A DNA stretch of 46,680 nucleotides from Betaproteobacteria bacterium (lineage in GTDB: Bacteria > Pseudomonadota > Gammaproteobacteria > Burkholderiales > SG8-41): positions 1 through 46,680 of the forward strand of contig CANIID010000005.1 of assembly GCA_947467315.1 (NCBI GenBank). The letters are read 5' to 3'. The notes beneath the pieces are model-generated. The model had not been told where the DNA came from. It made no database searches and saw only the letters and a program-made list of their open reading frames with translations. Shown piece after piece: positions 1 to 7,887 of the stretch; within the stretch, counting starts at the first letter, position 1; each line of letters starts with the position of its first letter. The translations under genes and the position numbers were made by a program.

Positions 1-2145
1 CCGGAAATCATTGAGGCGTTTCTGTTGCAGGAAGACCGCTGGTTTTACCGTCATCCTGGCGTGAATCCGTTGGCGCTGGCGCGCGGCGGCTGGCGCACGT
101 ACATCACGGGTGAACCGCGGCAGGGTGGATCAACCATCACCATGCAACTGGCGCGCATGATCGACCGCAACCAGTCGCGCAGTATTCGGGGCAAGGTCAA
201 GCAAATCGCGCGCGCGCTGCAACTGGAGGCGATGTATTCCAAGCGTGAAATCCTCGAGGCCTATCTCAATCTGGTGTCTTATGGTTCCAACGTCGAAGGT
301 GTCGGCGCAGCGAGCCTGATTCATTTCGGCAAATCCACCAAGGCATTGTCGCTGCCCGAAACACTGACGCTGGCGGTGATCCCGCAGGCGCCCACCAAGC
401 GTACGCTCATCCGCGCGCAGGAGCAGGCCGACGGCGCATCGCTCACCGGCGCGCGGCTGCGGCTGTTTGACCGCTGGCTGGCGCGCTATCCTGCGGCGGC
501 GTCACAAGCGGGATTGATGAAGCTGGCGTTGAACCTGCGCACGGCGAGCCAGTTGCCCTTTTACGCACCGCACACGGTGAACCAACTGGTGGCCCGCCAC
601 GGCAACGAAGGGGGTATGTCGCCCGAGATTCATGCCACGCTCGATCTGCGTTTGCAAAAAACGTTGGAGCGGCAAGTTCATCGCTACGTCGAACGCCAGC
701 GCCGCATCGGCATCGAAAACGCCACCGCGATGTTGATTGACTATCGCGCCATGGAAGTCAAAGCGGTGGTCGGTTCCGCCGCGTTTCACAACACGGCGAT
801 CAATGGGCAAGTCAATGGCACGCTGGCCAAGCGTTCGCCGGGTTCGACGCTGAAACCGTTTATTTATGCGTTGGCGATGGATCAGGGCTTGATTCATCCG
901 CTGTCGGTGCTGAAAGACGCGCCCACGGCATTCGGCCCGTTCAGTCCGGAAAATTTTGACGGCACCTTCATCGGACCGGTCACCGCACGTGACGCGCTGA
1001 TCCGCAGCCGCAACGTGCCGGCGGTGGGGCTGGCGGCGAAACTATCACAACCGTCGCTCTACGATTTTTTGAAGCGTGCAGGCGTGTCGCGCATGGCAAG
1101 CGAGAAACACTACGGGCTGGCGCTGGCGCTGGGCGGCGGCGATGTGACGATGGAAGAGCTTGTCACAATGTATGGTGTGCTCGCCAATCGCGGCGTATTG
1201 CAGCCGCTGCAATACCGCAAGAGCGCGATTGAACGGGCGGCGGCGAATGTCGGCGTGCGTCTGATCTCCGAAGAAGCGAGCTTCATGACACTGGACATCC
1301 TGCGCAACAACCCGCGTCCCGAAGGCACGATCGCTGGCACACGCGCGTCGATCCCGGTGGCTTGGAAGACCGGCACCTCGTGGGGATTTCGCGATGCGTG
1401 GTCGGCGGGCATCTTTGGCCCCTATGTGCTGGCTGTGTGGATAGGCCGCTTCGACGGCGAAGGCAATCCGGCGTATGTGGGCGTGCAGGCGGCAGCGCCG
1501 CTGTTCTTTCAGATTGTCGATGCGATGGCTGCGGAAGATCGCGGGCTGATCGAGCCGGTGTTCCGCAATCCGCCGAACCTCACCCGCGTTGAAGTGTGCG
1601 CGGCGTCGGGTGATCTGCCCAATGTGCATTGTCCGATGACGGCGACGACGTGGTTCGTGCCCGGCAAATCGCCTATCCGCGTCAGTGATGTGCATCGCGC
1701 GGTGATGATCGACACGCGCACGGGGCGCATGGCCTGCCCGCCGTATGATCAAGGCCGCGTGCAGCAGGTGGTATACGAATACTGGCCCTCCGACCTGATG
1801 CGCCTTTATGCGCAAGCCGGCGTGCCGCGCCGCGCGCCGCCCACGGGCGACTGCGGCAATGCCAGCATGGGGGGCACGCCGCCCGCGATCAGCGCGCCGG
1901 TGCGCGGCGCGGCGTACGTGATGCGCGCGTCACAGCCCGACCGTAACGTCGTGCCGCTGACGGCGACCGCCGAGGGCGGCGTCAACACGCTCTACTGGTT
2001 TGCTAATGACAGCTTCGTTACCGCAGGGCGGCCCGGCGTCGCGCTGCCGTGGAAGCCCGCGCAGCCGGGGCGCTATTTGCTGCGCGTGGTGGATGAACAC
2101 GGGCGAGCGGATTCGCGGGAAGTGGTGGTGACGGCTGCGCCATAA
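1..2145 (+). CDS. pbpC: Penicillin-binding protein 1C, 5'-truncated by the window edge
   Basis: Bifunctional peptidoglycan glycosyltransferase/transpeptidase acting in the periplasm and anchored in the inner membrane. The reading frame is open from base 1, so the TTG start at 25 in the ORF track is an edge artefact; the N-terminal membrane anchor and roughly 70 residues lie outside the window. The glycosyltransferase domain shows EDRWFYRHPGVNP and GGSTITMQLARM. The transpeptidase domain shows the S-x-x-K motif in SPGSTLKPF, an SRN motif in IRSRNVPAV, and KTGTSWG. The last ~100 residues fit the PBP1C C-terminal (BiPBP_C) domain. The usual pbpC neighbour, an alpha-2-macroglobulin-like gene, would be upstream and is not visible. 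The stop codon abuts a copy of the dispersed AT-rich repeat. Confidence 0.93.
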   Translation, partial: PEIIEAFLLQEDRWFYRHPGVNPLALARGGWRTYITGEPRQGGSTITMQLARMIDRNQSRSIRGKVKQIARALQLEAMYSKREILEAYLNLVSYGSNVEGVGAASLIHFGKSTKALSLPETLTLAVIPQAPTKRTLIRAQEQADGASLTGARLRLFDRWLARYPAAASQAGLMKLALNLRTASQLPFYAPHTVNQLVARHGNEGGMSPEIHATLDLRLQKTLERQVHRYVERQRRIGIENATAMLIDYRAMEVKAVVGSAAFHNTAINGQVNGTLAKRSPGSTLKPFIYALAMDQGLIHPLSVLKDAPTAFGPFSPENFDGTFIGPVTARDALIRSRNVPAVGLAAKLSQPSLYDFLKRAGVSRMASEKHYGLALALGGGDVTMEELVTMYGVLANRGVLQPLQYRKSAIERAAANVGVRLISEEASFMTLDILRNNPRPEGTIAGTRASIPVAWKTGTSWGFRDAWSAGIFGPYVLAVWIGRFDGEGNPAYVGVQAAAPLFFQIVDAMAAEDRGLIEPVFRNPPNLTRVEVCAASGDLPNVHCPMTATTWFVPGKSPIRVSDVHRAVMIDTRTGRMACPPYDQGRVQQVVYEYWPSDLMRLYAQAGVPRRAPPTGDCGNASMGGTPPAISAPVRGAAYVMRASQPDRNVVPLTATAEGGVNTLYWFANDSFVTAGRPGVALPWKPAQPGRYLLRVVDEHGRADSREVVVTAAP

Positions 2146-2174
2146 ATAACAATAAAAACAATTAGTTAGGTTAA
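2146..2174 (-). repeat. Dispersed AT-rich element, copy a
   Basis: Directly after the pbpC stop codon. Read on the minus strand it gives TTAACCTAACTAATTGTTTT, continuing TATTGTTAT, and matches the other copies around AACTAnTTGTTTTTATTG. It is strongly AT-rich against GC-rich flanks and has no internal hairpin. Confidence 0.6.
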
Positions 2175-2260
2175 TTTAGCCCTGCGCGGTATGCTAGTGC
2201 ATGCGCTTATTACTTGACGCCTCCGCGCGTGGCAATGGCGCCGTTACCCTGTGAAAAGTC

Positions 2261-2821
2261 ATGTGGCAATACAAACGTCTTATTGCGGTAATCCTGTTCC
2301 TCGCCCTGCTGTGGGCGGTGTTTGAATTTTCCGGCCTGCGTGGTCACTTCAACCTCGCCTTCCTGCAGCAGCAGATTGAACAAAACCGTATTACTGGCTT
2401 GTTGATTTTTGCCGCACTGTTTTGTCTGGCCAATCTGATTCAGATTCCCGGCTGGATTTTTCTTATTGCGGCCGTGCTGACGATGGGAAACCTGTGGGGC
2501 GGGCTGGCTACCTACGTGGCCGCGAGTATGTCGTGCGTGGTGACGTTTTTGCTGATCCGTCTCGCGGGCGGCGATGCGCTTCGGCAGTTGAAGAGCAAAA
2601 TCGCAATACGCCTGTTCGATCAACTTGATGCGCATCCGGTCAAAAGCGTTTTTCTGCTGCGGGTATTGTTTCAAACCATGCCTGCGTTGAACTACGCGCT
2701 GGCAATGTCGGGCATCCAGTTCCGGAAGTATCTGACCGGTACGCTGCTGGGTCTGCCATTGCCGATTGCTGTGTATTGCGTGTTTTTTGACTATCTCGCC
2801 AAGGCGTTGAATATTTTGTAG
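2261..2821 (+). CDS. TVP38/TMEM64 (VTT/SNARE-associated) family inner-membrane protein
   Basis: A 186-residue integral membrane protein with about four or five hydrophobic segments: an N-terminal one (LIAVILFLALLWAVFEF), ITGLLIFAALFCLANLIQI, the GWIFLIAAVLTMGNLWGG stretch, and a C-terminal one. The central P-G-W-x-F...G...G pattern and the late F-L-L-R-V...P motif (VFLLRVLFQTMPALNYALAMSG) are characteristic of the VTT domain. The family is linked to lipid scrambling or small-solute transport, but no substrate can be deduced here. It stands alone between pbpC and cysK. The ATG at 2261 has only a weak upstream purine stretch (GAAAAG). Confidence 0.8.
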   Translation: MWQYKRLIAVILFLALLWAVFEFSGLRGHFNLAFLQQQIEQNRITGLLIFAALFCLANLIQIPGWIFLIAAVLTMGNLWGGLATYVAASMSCVVTFLLIRLAGGDALRQLKSKIAIRLFDQLDAHPVKSVFLLRVLFQTMPALNYALAMSGIQFRKYLTGTLLGLPLPIAVYCVFFDYLAKALNIL

Positions 2822-2919
2822 GTGGCTTGCTGTTTGCGGGTACGACGGGCGACGGCCCTTGCATCGGTGGCGAGGCGGGGTATCATGAAGCTGAATAAAT
2901 TCAGCCTCGGAGAACTCTC

Positions 2920-3852
2920 ATGAAAATCGCCAACAACGTCACCGATCTGATCGGCAACACCCCGCTGGTGCGCATCAATCGCCTTACGCAGGGCTGCGCG
3001 GGCGAGGTGCTGGCCAAGCTGGAGTTTCAGAATCCGGCGCATAGCGTGAAGGATCGCATCGGCTTGTCGATGGTCGAGGCGGCGGAGAAAGCCGGGCTGG
3101 TGAAGCCCGATACGATTTTTCTGGAGCCGACCAGCGGCAACACTGGTATTGGCCTTGCGATGGTGTGCGCGGCGCGCGGCTATAAATGCACGATCATCAT
3201 GCCCGACACCATGAGTCGCGAGCGGCGCATGTTGCTGCGCGCGTATGGCGCGGAGCTGGTGTTGACGCCGGGCGCCGAGCGCATGCCGGGCGCGATCAAA
3301 AAAGCGGAAGAGATGGCCGCCGCCGACCTGCGTTATCTGATACCGCAGCAGTTTGAGAACCCGGCGAATCCCGCCGTTCATCGCGCGACCACCGCCGAGG
3401 AAATCTGGCGTGATACCGATGGCAAGGCCGATATTCTGATTTCAGGCATCGGTACCGGCGGCACGATTACCGGGGTTGGCGAGGTGTTGAAGGCGCGCAA
3501 GCCATCGTTTCAGTGCGTGGCGGTGGAGCCGGATGCGTCGGCGGTGTTGTCGGGCGGGCAGGCGGGGCCGCATCCGATACAGGGCATCGGCGCAGGCTTC
3601 ATTCCCAAAGTGCTCAACACCAAAATTTACGATGAAATCGTGCGGGTGAAAAACGACGACGCGATGACCATGGCGCGCCGCATGGCCAAGGAAGAAGGCA
3701 TCCTTGTGGGCATTTCGTCGGGCGCGGCGATGTGGGCGGCGATTGAAGTCGCCAAGCGCGAATCGAGCAAGGGCAAAATGTTGGTGGTGATTATCCCGTC
3801 GTTCGGCGAACGTTACTTGAGCACGCCGTTGTTTGCGGGGTTGGCGGACTGA
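2920..3852 (+). CDS. cysK: Cysteine synthase A (O-acetylserine sulfhydrylase)
   Basis: PLP-dependent enzyme making L-cysteine from O-acetylserine and sulfide in the cytoplasm. At 310 residues it has the normal family length. Visible landmarks are the PLP lysine in HSVKDRIG near residue 43, the substrate loop [11 protein letters not shown], the PLP-phosphate loop [13 protein letters not shown], and the C-terminal [11 protein letters not shown]. It could be labelled CysM, but the sequence ends like CysK ([15 protein letters not shown]). The start ATG is preceded by CGGAGAACTCTC, a good ribosome binding site. The gene is monocistronic and convergent with the FKBP gene, with a perfect hairpin between them. 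Confidence 0.93.
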   Translation: MKIANNVTDLIGNTPLVRINRLTQGCAGEVLAKLEFQNPAHSVKDRIGLSMVEAAEKAGLVKPDTIFLEPTSGNTGIGLAMVCAARGYKCTIIMPDTMSRERRMLLRAYGAELVLTPGAERMPGAIKKAEEMAAADLRYLIPQQFENPANPAVHRATTAEEIWRDTDGKADILISGIGTGGTITGVGEVLKARKPSFQCVAVEPDASAVLSGGQAGPHPIQGIGAGFIPKVLNTKIYDEIVRVKNDDAMTMARRMAKEEGILVGISSGAAMWAAIEVAKRESSKGKMLVVIIPSFGERYLSTPLFAGLAD

Positions 3853-3859
3853 GCAGATT

Positions 3860-3885
3860 CTCCTCGCCTGCTTGCAGGCGAGGAG
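3860..3885. terminator. Perfect 11-bp hairpin between convergent cysK and FKBP genes
   Basis: CTCCTCGCCTG-CTTG-CAGGCGAGGAG forms a perfect 11-bp GC-rich stem with a 4-nt loop, 8 bases after the cysK stop. There is no U-tract on either side, so it may act as an mRNA 3'-end stabiliser or a bidirectional attenuating structure rather than a classical intrinsic terminator. Confidence 0.55.
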
Positions 3886-3909
3886 AGCACGGGATGAGAA
3901 AGCAGCCGC

Positions 3910-4260
3910 CTATTCCGTCGCCAGCAACTCCACCTCAAACACCAGCGTCGCGTTGGGCGGAATCACGCCGCCCGCGCCGCGCGCGCCGTAGCCGAGATCG
4001 GGCGGAATCGTGAGTTTGCGCGTGCCGCCGACTTTCATGCCTTGCACACCTTCGTCCCAGCCGCGTATGACACGTCCGCCGCCGAGCGGAAATACAAACG
4101 GGTCGTCGCGGTCTTTGCTGGAATCAAACTTTTCGCCGCTGGTGAGCCAGCCGGTGTAGTGTACGGTGACTTCCTGGCCAGCGCTGGCTTCGGCGCCGGT
4201 GCCGACAGTCACGTCGTCGATGATGAGTCCGCTGGGGGTTGTGATGGTGGCTGCTGCCAT
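3910..4260 (-). CDS. FKBP-type peptidyl-prolyl cis-trans isomerase
   Basis: A compact single-domain 116-residue FKBP without a signal peptide, so probably cytoplasmic. It would catalyse prolyl isomerisation in protein folding. The FKBP signature runs through the chain: [60 protein letters not shown] and [14 protein letters not shown]. These include the usual Y, D, W and F active-site positions. AAGGA lies 7 nt upstream of the ATG. It is convergent with cysK and stands alone. Confidence 0.92.
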   Translation of the reverse strand: MAAATITTPSGLIIDDVTVGTGAEASAGQEVTVHYTGWLTSGEKFDSSKDRDDPFVFPLGGGRVIRGWDEGVQGMKVGGTRKLTIPPDLGYGARGAGGVIPPNATLVFEVELLATE

Positions 4261-4535
4261 GGCGATTCCTTGGTTATGTTGTAAAGAGGGTGAAAAGAGG
4301 GTGAAGAAAAGGCGGCATTATGCCTTTCTGCGCGGCTCGCGGCCATGACTGTATGGCCGATTATTTGCCGTAATATGGATTTTTGATTGCCGATCCAGTG
4401 GTAAGCCTGTAGTAAGGGTGCTCTGAGACACTTAGTGTTGGCATCAGTGTACTCACTAGATTTACCGGAATTAACAGGTTCGTCGGTCCTTTTTGCTTGC
4501 TATTGTGATTTTTACTAACTTTTTTGGAGCTTCTG
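4261..4535. other. AT-rich intergenic region
   Basis: About 275 bases between the FKBP start and the small membrane-protein gene, clearly less GC-rich than the surroundings. It must hold the FKBP promoter (minus) and the promoter of the downstream small gene (plus). I see no convincing sigma-70 pair, RNA gene or repeat in it; the minus-strand ORF here (4361-4636) has no coding signature. Confidence 0.4.
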
Positions 4536-4739
4536 GTGGCTAAACTTTCTAGCATTTTGTTTTCGTTGTACACGTTTTGCATTATGGGCCTCGCGTTTGC
4601 GGCGGAGATCAAAGATGATCCGATACCGGAACCCAACTACGTGGGCATTATCGTATTTCTTGGGCTCTCGTTAGGGATAGGCGTCTGGTTCATGTGGAAG
4701 GTGATGACCAATAAGGGCGACAAGGACGACAAGAAGTAG
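4536..4739 (+). CDS. Small secreted or membrane protein, 67 residues, function unknown
   Basis: I do not recognise this gene. The TTG start in the track (4524) overlaps the ribosome binding site; GTG at 4536 lies 6 nt after GGAG and gives MAKLSSILFSLYTFCIMGLAFAAE, a good signal peptide or first membrane segment. A short acidic/proline stretch (IKDDPIPEPN) follows, then a second hydrophobic segment (YVGIIVFLGLSLGIGVWFMWKVM) and a very charged tail (NKGDKDDKK). The likely topology is a single-pass protein with a cytoplasmic tail. A strong terminator follows directly, supporting a real monocistronic gene in an AT-rich pocket. Confidence 0.7.
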   Translation: MAKLSSILFSLYTFCIMGLAFAAEIKDDPIPEPNYVGIIVFLGLSLGIGVWFMWKVMTNKGDKDDKK

Positions 4740-4759
4740 CCGCTCAAGCTGCTGACACG

Positions 4760-4792
4760 AAAAAACGCGCCTTGATGAGGCGCGTTTTTTTT
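4760..4792 (+). terminator. Rho-independent terminator
   Basis: AAAAAACGCGCC-TTGAT-GAGGCGCGTTTTTTTT: a GC-rich stem flanked by an A-tract and a run of eight T residues, 20 bases after the small membrane-protein stop. It is a classic intrinsic terminator and the A-tract makes it potentially bidirectional. Confidence 0.88.
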
Positions 4793-4868
4793 CGGCAATC
4801 CCCGGCGCAATCGCTGCTGGCGCACCGTGTAGAATACCGCGCTCCAATCAGCCAAAAGGGGAGTGGCA

Positions 4869-5255
4869 GTGGGCGTGGTAACGACATTATTAAAGCAGGT
4901 GCCGGCAGCGGCTAAATTCAAAGCGAAGCTGCAGGCGCTGGAGCAGGAGCTGGTTGCGCTGCGCTCGGAAAACGCCCGTTTGCAGGAAGACCTCGCGCAA
5001 TATATTAACCAGTGGGAAACGCTCGACGGTCCGCAGGTGAATACCTTGCAGTATCTTGCGGCGCACACCAGCGGACAGGCGGTGGACATCGCCAAAGCCA
5101 TCGCGGTGAATATTCAGATCGCCGAAACCAGCCTGGTATTTTTGCTCAAGTGCGCCTACGTTACTGAAGTGAAAGCGGCGCGCGGCAAGAGGGCGCAGTT
5201 CTGTTTGTCAGCCAAAGGCACACGCTATCTTCGTGAGCGCAGCCTTCATAAATAA
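4869..5255 (+). CDS. Coiled-coil plus winged-helix-like protein, function unknown
   Basis: About 128 residues. The first third is a predicted coiled coil (KFKAKLQALEQELVALRSENARLQEDLAQY). The rest looks like a small helix-turn-helix/winged-helix fold (VNTLQYLAAHTSGQAVDIAKAIAVNIQIAETSLVFLLKCAYV, then a basic wing-like FCLSAKGTRYLRERS). This suggests a dimeric DNA-binding or regulatory protein, but no named family is certain. The ORF track starts at GTG 4863, inside the AGGGGAG ribosome binding site; GTG 4869 (spacing 5) or GTG 4875 is more likely. The stop is followed by a dispersed AT-rich repeat. Confidence 0.65.
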   Translation: MGVVTTLLKQVPAAAKFKAKLQALEQELVALRSENARLQEDLAQYINQWETLDGPQVNTLQYLAAHTSGQAVDIAKAIAVNIQIAETSLVFLLKCAYVTEVKAARGKRAQFCLSAKGTRYLRERSLHK

Positions 5256-5283
5256 TTCAGTAAAAACATATACTTACGGTTAA
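5256..5283 (-). repeat. Dispersed AT-rich element, copy b
   Basis: On the minus strand TTAACCGTAAGTATATGTTT, continuing TTACTGAA. It fills the whole gap between the coiled-coil gene stop and the GIY-YIG start codon. It shares the TTAACC flank with copy a and GTAAGTATATGTTTT with copies d and f. Confidence 0.65.
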
Positions 5284-5639
5284 TGGCGCGCACCGCGACA
5301 CCGTGGCATGTGTACCTCGTGCGCTGCGCCGATGGCACGCTGTATACCGGTGTAGCCCTCAATGTCGCGCAGCGGATCGCCGAACATAATGGCAAGGGCA
5401 CGCGGGGGGCGCGCTACACGCGCTCGCGCCGCCCGGTGAAGCTGGCGTATCAAGAGCCGGCGGCGAATCGATCCGCGGCGTGCAAGCGGGAGTACCGCGT
5501 CAAACAACTGTCACGCGCTGAAAAACTCGCGTTGATCGCTGGCGACTCACGTATGATTTCAGCGGCGAAGAAAAAAACGGGAGCACATCATGGCCAGCAA
5601 AAAAGCAGCAGTAAAAAAAGAAGCAAAAAAAACTGTTAA
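5283..5639 (+). CDS. GIY-YIG domain nuclease-like protein (UPF0213 type)
   Basis: A 118-residue protein whose first ~85 residues are the GIY-YIG fold: WHVYLVRCADGTLYTGVALNVAQRIAEHN, then RGARYTRSRRPVKLAYQE. These contain the Y...Y-T-G, the arginine and the histidine expected of the family. The C-terminal tail (KKKTGAHHGQQKSSSKKRSKKN) is probably not functional domain: it is the +1-frame reading of the lysine-rich start of the next gene, which it overlaps by 50 bases. Family members usually stop near 90-100 residues. The ATG is generated at the edge of a dispersed AT-rich repeat and has no clear ribosome binding site. Confidence 0.8.
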   Translation: MARTATPWHVYLVRCADGTLYTGVALNVAQRIAEHNGKGTRGARYTRSRRPVKLAYQEPAANRSAACKREYRVKQLSRAEKLALIAGDSRMISAAKKKTGAHHGQQKSSSKKRSKKNC

Positions 5640-6138
5640 GCCGGTGGCACGCGCCGCCAAAAAAGTTATCAAGCGCGATGGCGATCACACCTTCAGGGCG
5701 ATCTACGACAAGGATATTCCGTGGGAATCCGATGACGTGCGCGGCATACTCACGCTGCCCAAGGGCGTGAAAGTCAAAGTGCTGAACTACGATCCGGTGA
5801 TGAATCGCATCGACATGAAGCAGCGCTTCCCGGCGGGCTATGTTGAGCCTAAACACACGCACAAAAGCTGGCATTCCATACTCGTAACCAAGGGCCGCAT
5901 GTGCGTCGCGGGCAAGGATCTGCGCCCCGGCGATTACGTGTTCGGCTGGGACATCCCGCACGGCCCGTATGAATATCCCGACGGCTGCGAAGTGTTCATC
6001 GTCTACATGGGCGACGCCAAGCACGAGTGGAAGACCGACGATCTGCTCAAGCACACGAACCTCTGGAAGCCCAAAACAGCGGCGGGCAAAAAAGGCGTGA
6101 AGGCGCACCTCCAGAAGCGCAAGGCGGGGCAGACGTAG
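5590..6138 (+). CDS. Cupin-domain protein with lysine/alanine-rich tails
   Basis: A 182-residue protein with a central cupin barrel (about residues 40-155). First motif: PKHTHKSWHSILVTKGRMCVAG with several candidate metal histidines. Second motif: RPGDYVFGWDIPHGPYEYPDGCEVFIVYMG. The first ~30 residues (ASKKAAVKKEAKKTVKPVARAAKKVIK) and the last ~20 (KTAAGKKGVKAHLQKRKAG) are lysine/alanine-rich, like histone H1-type bacterial tails. The ATG at 5590 follows GGGAGCACATC, a good ribosome binding site, although it lies inside the preceding GIY-YIG frame. Substrate unknown; the tails suggest nucleic-acid association, which is inference. Confidence 0.8.
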   Translation: MASKKAAVKKEAKKTVKPVARAAKKVIKRDGDHTFRAIYDKDIPWESDDVRGILTLPKGVKVKVLNYDPVMNRIDMKQRFPAGYVEPKHTHKSWHSILVTKGRMCVAGKDLRPGDYVFGWDIPHGPYEYPDGCEVFIVYMGDAKHEWKTDDLLKHTNLWKPKTAAGKKGVKAHLQKRKAGQT

Positions 6139-6182
6139 GTTTGGATTTCCTTCTGCCGCGCGAGGGAGAAGGGCAGGGTTTC

Positions 6183-7112
6183 CTAAGCCCGCGGAATCAT
6201 CCCAAACACCTCGTCGCCAAAACGCCGGCGCGCCTCGTCGAGCAGCGGTTGCACGGCCTGCCGGAGCGCCGCGCGCGCTTCGGGTGACAGCTCAATGACT
6301 TCTCCGCCTTCGGCCTCGATGGCCTTGCGCGCGAGACCTTCTTCTTCCACGGCGAGATCACGCTGCGCCAGTACCGCACGACGCGCGGCGGCGCGCATGC
6401 CTTCCTGCAAGGTTTTCGGCCACGCATCGAATTGCGCGCGGTTCATGTAAAGGCCGCGCGAGTGATAGCAGTGGCCTGACAGTGTGTGATAGCGATGCAC
6501 CTTGTGCGCACCGTAGTCGGCGGTATTGGCGAGCGGGTTTTCCTGCGCATCTACCGCGCCGGATAGGATTGCTTCAAGGCCGGGTTTCAGGTCCAGCGGG
6601 CACGGCACGGCGCCCAGAAGATCAAAACTGCGGCGATGTATTTCACCGGGCATGATGCGCACTTTCATATCTTTCAGATCGGCGAGCGTGCGCACCGGGC
6701 GCAGCCGGTTGGAGATGTGCCGGTAGCCGTTCTCGAAAAACCCCAACACGCGATAGCCGGGAATCCGCGCCTCGATTTTTTGCGTCATCCATGCCCCGAG
6801 TGCGCCGTCCATCGCGGCACGCGCCTGATTGAGGTTGTCGAACAAAAACAGCAGATCGACGAAATCCAGTTCCGGCACGCGGTCGGCGATATAGCTGGTG
6901 GATTGATAGGTGAGCGAGAGCACACCGGTTTCCGCCATCCACAATAAATCGGCGGCCTTGTAGCCGAAATCCATCACGTTCCACACGGTATGCACCGCGA
7001 TCTCGTTGCCGAACTGCTCGGTTAGGGTATCGCCCAGCACTTTCATGCCGCGGCTGCACGTGGTGTTGGCCGGGCCGTAGCCGCCAAGGGTGATACGGAT
7101 GGGATCAGTCAT
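6183..7112 (-). CDS. TRAP transporter DctP-like solute-binding protein lacking a signal peptide
   Basis: A 309-residue protein of the TRAP dicarboxylate receptor family. It shows the central P-x-D/L-x-(D)-L-K-D-x-K-V-R pattern (RPVRTLADLKDMKVRIMPGEIHRRSFDLLGAVP) with the arginine that normally salt-bridges the carboxylate, followed by LSGAVDAQENPLANTADY. Normal family members begin with a signal peptide; this one starts MTDPIRITLGGYGPANTT. The start is firm: AAGG lies 6 nt upstream, and the upstream frame hits a TAG within 40 bases with no other methionine. No DctQ/DctM permease genes are nearby. It may be a cytoplasmic binding protein or a non-classically exported receptor. It is divergent from the nitroreductase gene. 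Confidence 0.8.
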   Translation of the reverse strand: MTDPIRITLGGYGPANTTCSRGMKVLGDTLTEQFGNEIAVHTVWNVMDFGYKAADLLWMAETGVLSLTYQSTSYIADRVPELDFVDLLFLFDNLNQARAAMDGALGAWMTQKIEARIPGYRVLGFFENGYRHISNRLRPVRTLADLKDMKVRIMPGEIHRRSFDLLGAVPCPLDLKPGLEAILSGAVDAQENPLANTADYGAHKVHRYHTLSGHCYHSRGLYMNRAQFDAWPKTLQEGMRAAARRAVLAQRDLAVEEEGLARKAIEAEGGEVIELSPEARAALRQAVQPLLDEARRRFGDEVFGMIPRA

Positions 7113-7187
7113 ACATTGCCTTGAATGAGTCGGGTCGCAATTCTAACTGACACGCGGCGGGTGTTAACATCGTTGCTGGAGGTGACA

Positions 7188-7883
7188 ATGAATTCTGATT
7201 TGAGTAAACCCGCAGGCGATGTTTTCGAAGCCGCGCGCACACGACGCTCGGTCCGCGCCTACAAACCGGATGCTATTCCGCCGCAAACGCTGCGCGAGAT
7301 TGTTGAACTGGGGCGGTGGGCGCCCAGCGGTTCCAACATTCAGCCGTGGCGTGTGCATGTACTGACGGGCGCGACGTTGCTGCGTGTGGGCAACGCGATC
7401 CAGCAGGCCTTTCTGTCCGGTGAGCCGGGGCACAAGCGCGACTACAATTACTATACCGACCCGATGGAAGAGCCGTATCTCGCGCGCAAGCGGGCCTGCG
7501 GCTGGGGTTTGTATGGCACGTTAGGCATCGGTCGCGGCGATCACGAAAAATCCAAGGCCTATCGCGCCGGCAACTATGTGTTTTTCGGCGCGCCGGTCGG
7601 GCTGGTGCTGACGATTGATCGCACGCTCGAAATCGGCAGTTGGTTTGATTACGGGCTGTTTGCACAGACGCTGATGCTGGCGGCGCGCGCGCGCGGCCTG
7701 CACACCTGCGCCGAAGCCTCTATCGCCAGTTACCCGGACATCGTGCGGCGCGAACTGGGGCTCACGCGCGACTGGACCATCCTGTGCGGCATGGCGATGG
7801 GCTACGCGCAAGTCGATGCCGTGGTGAATACGTTTCAGCCGTCGCGTATTGCGGTGGATGACTATGCGACATTTTATGAGTGA
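7188..7883 (+). CDS. Nitroreductase family FMN oxidoreductase
   Basis: A 231-residue flavoenzyme of the NfsB/PnbA nitroreductase family, cytoplasmic and probably using NAD(P)H and FMN to reduce nitro or quinone-type compounds. FMN-contact motifs are ARTRRSVRAYKPDAIP and GRWAPSGSNIQPWRVHVL at the N-terminus, and GLHTCAEASIASYPDIVRRELGL with ILCGMAMGY near the C-terminus. The ORF track begins at 7125, but ATG 7188 is preceded by a strong GGAGGTGA and begins just before the family domain. Its stop (7881-7883) is only 4 bases before the start of the next Bug gene, so the two are probably cotranscribed. Confidence 0.87.
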   Translation: MNSDLSKPAGDVFEAARTRRSVRAYKPDAIPPQTLREIVELGRWAPSGSNIQPWRVHVLTGATLLRVGNAIQQAFLSGEPGHKRDYNYYTDPMEEPYLARKRACGWGLYGTLGIGRGDHEKSKAYRAGNYVFFGAPVGLVLTIDRTLEIGSWFDYGLFAQTLMLAARARGLHTCAEASIASYPDIVRRELGLTRDWTILCGMAMGYAQVDAVVNTFQPSRIAVDDYATFYE

Positions 7884-7887
7884 CCGT

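Noticed and set aside
1045-1815. 256-aa minus-strand ORF antisense to pbpC
   Set aside because: Arg/His-rich composition with no motifs; covers the transpeptidase domain of pbpC in the other strand.
4361-4636. 91-aa minus-strand ORF in the AT-rich region
   Set aside because: No ribosome binding site or motif, and it overlaps the better supported small membrane-protein gene.
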